Source of the DNA: Patescibacteria group bacterium
GTDB lineage: Bacteria; Patescibacteriota; Minisyncoccia; Phycocordibacterales; UBA2100
NCBI GenBank assembly: GCA_015491135.1
Contig: WFWK01000003.1
Location: 1 to 5,567 of the forward strand
Length of the DNA stretch: 5,567 bases
Direction: 5' to 3'
Below, piece after piece: positions 5,438 to 5,567 of the stretch. The notes under the pieces are model-generated. The model worked only from the letters and a program-made list of their open reading frames with translations. It had not been told where the DNA came from and did not search any database. Position 1 is the first letter of the stretch. Each line of letters starts with the position of its first letter. Position numbers and translations under genes: made by a program.

Positions 5438-5567
5438 ATGGTAGATAAGAAAATCAAAGAAAAAGTTGAAAAATTGCGTGAACTTATAAATTATCATAAC
5501 TATCGCTACTATGTGCTGGATGATCCTGAGATATCGGATGCGCAATATGACTCTCTGCTGCAAGAGC
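5438..5567 (+). CDS. ligA: NAD-dependent DNA ligase LigA, N-terminal part (cut by the window end)
   Basis: Only the first 43 codons are present and the frame is open at the window end. The translation carries the domain Ia signature of NAD-dependent ligases: H20-N-Y-R-Y-Y-V-L-D (20-28) followed by P-E-I-S-D34-A-Q-Y37-D38. In this family domain Ia binds the nicotinamide mononucleotide half of NAD+ during self-adenylation, and D34, Y37 and D38 align with E. coli residues D32, Y35 and D36. The full enzyme, usually about 670 residues, seals nicks in replication and repair. The ATG at 5438 lies 26 nt after the murC stop and has no Shine-Dalgarno sequence. No terminator lies between murC and ligA, so read-through is plausible. 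The short fragment is highly characteristic. Confidence 0.93.
   Translation, partial: MVDKKIKEKVEKLRELINYHNYRYYVLDDPEISDAQYDSLLQE

Overview
The window looks like a piece of the chromosome of a bacterium with a small, AT-rich genome. It carries a compact division and cell wall (dcw) cluster. The evidence is the gene order mraZ, rsmH, ftsL-like, ftsI, murC, ligA (5' end only), with gaps of 1-2 nt around the ftsL-like gene and very few recognisable Shine-Dalgarno sequences. FtsI and FtsL are short, and FtsI and RsmH depart from standard motifs. My best inference, from general resemblance and not from a search, is a Patescibacteria/CPR lineage (Parcubacteria-like). TGA ends the ftsL-like gene in a sensible place, which argues against the TGA=Gly code of Gracilibacteria and Absconditabacteria.

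Layout. Bases 1-39 may hold the last codons of an upstream plus-strand gene; this is unresolved. Bases 39-79 form a strong intrinsic terminator for a minus-strand gene at 86-445, a stand-alone CheY-like receiver protein. Bases 446-670 are a non-coding region between divergent genes and are the most information-rich part of the window. They hold two adjacent perfect inverted repeats (525-542 and 545-565), a perfect DnaA-box consensus (574-582), a good sigma70-type promoter (TTCACA, 18 bp, TATAAT at 612-617), and a helically phased array of GTGG(G) boxes (596, 606, 627 and 637, with a degenerate one at 617) that matches the expected operator of MraZ. From 671 onward all genes lie on the plus strand: mraZ (671-1105), rsmH (1182-2123), ftsL-like (2126-2407), ftsI (2409-4136), murC (4155-5411), and the first 43 codons of ligA (5438 to the window end).

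How the genes work together. MraZ is the likely autoregulator of the operon. RsmH methylates 16S rRNA. The FtsL-like protein and the FtsI transpeptidase are membrane parts of the septal cell wall machine. MurC adds the first amino acid to the peptidoglycan precursor in the cytoplasm. LigA seals DNA nicks and is probably only loosely tied to the operon. The mraY, murD, murG, ftsW, ftsA and ftsZ genes often found within such clusters are not between ftsI and murC here.

I see no mobile element, CRISPR array, tRNA or rRNA, and no evidence of an undescribed multi-gene system. The most rewarding thing to examine is the regulatory region at 500-670.
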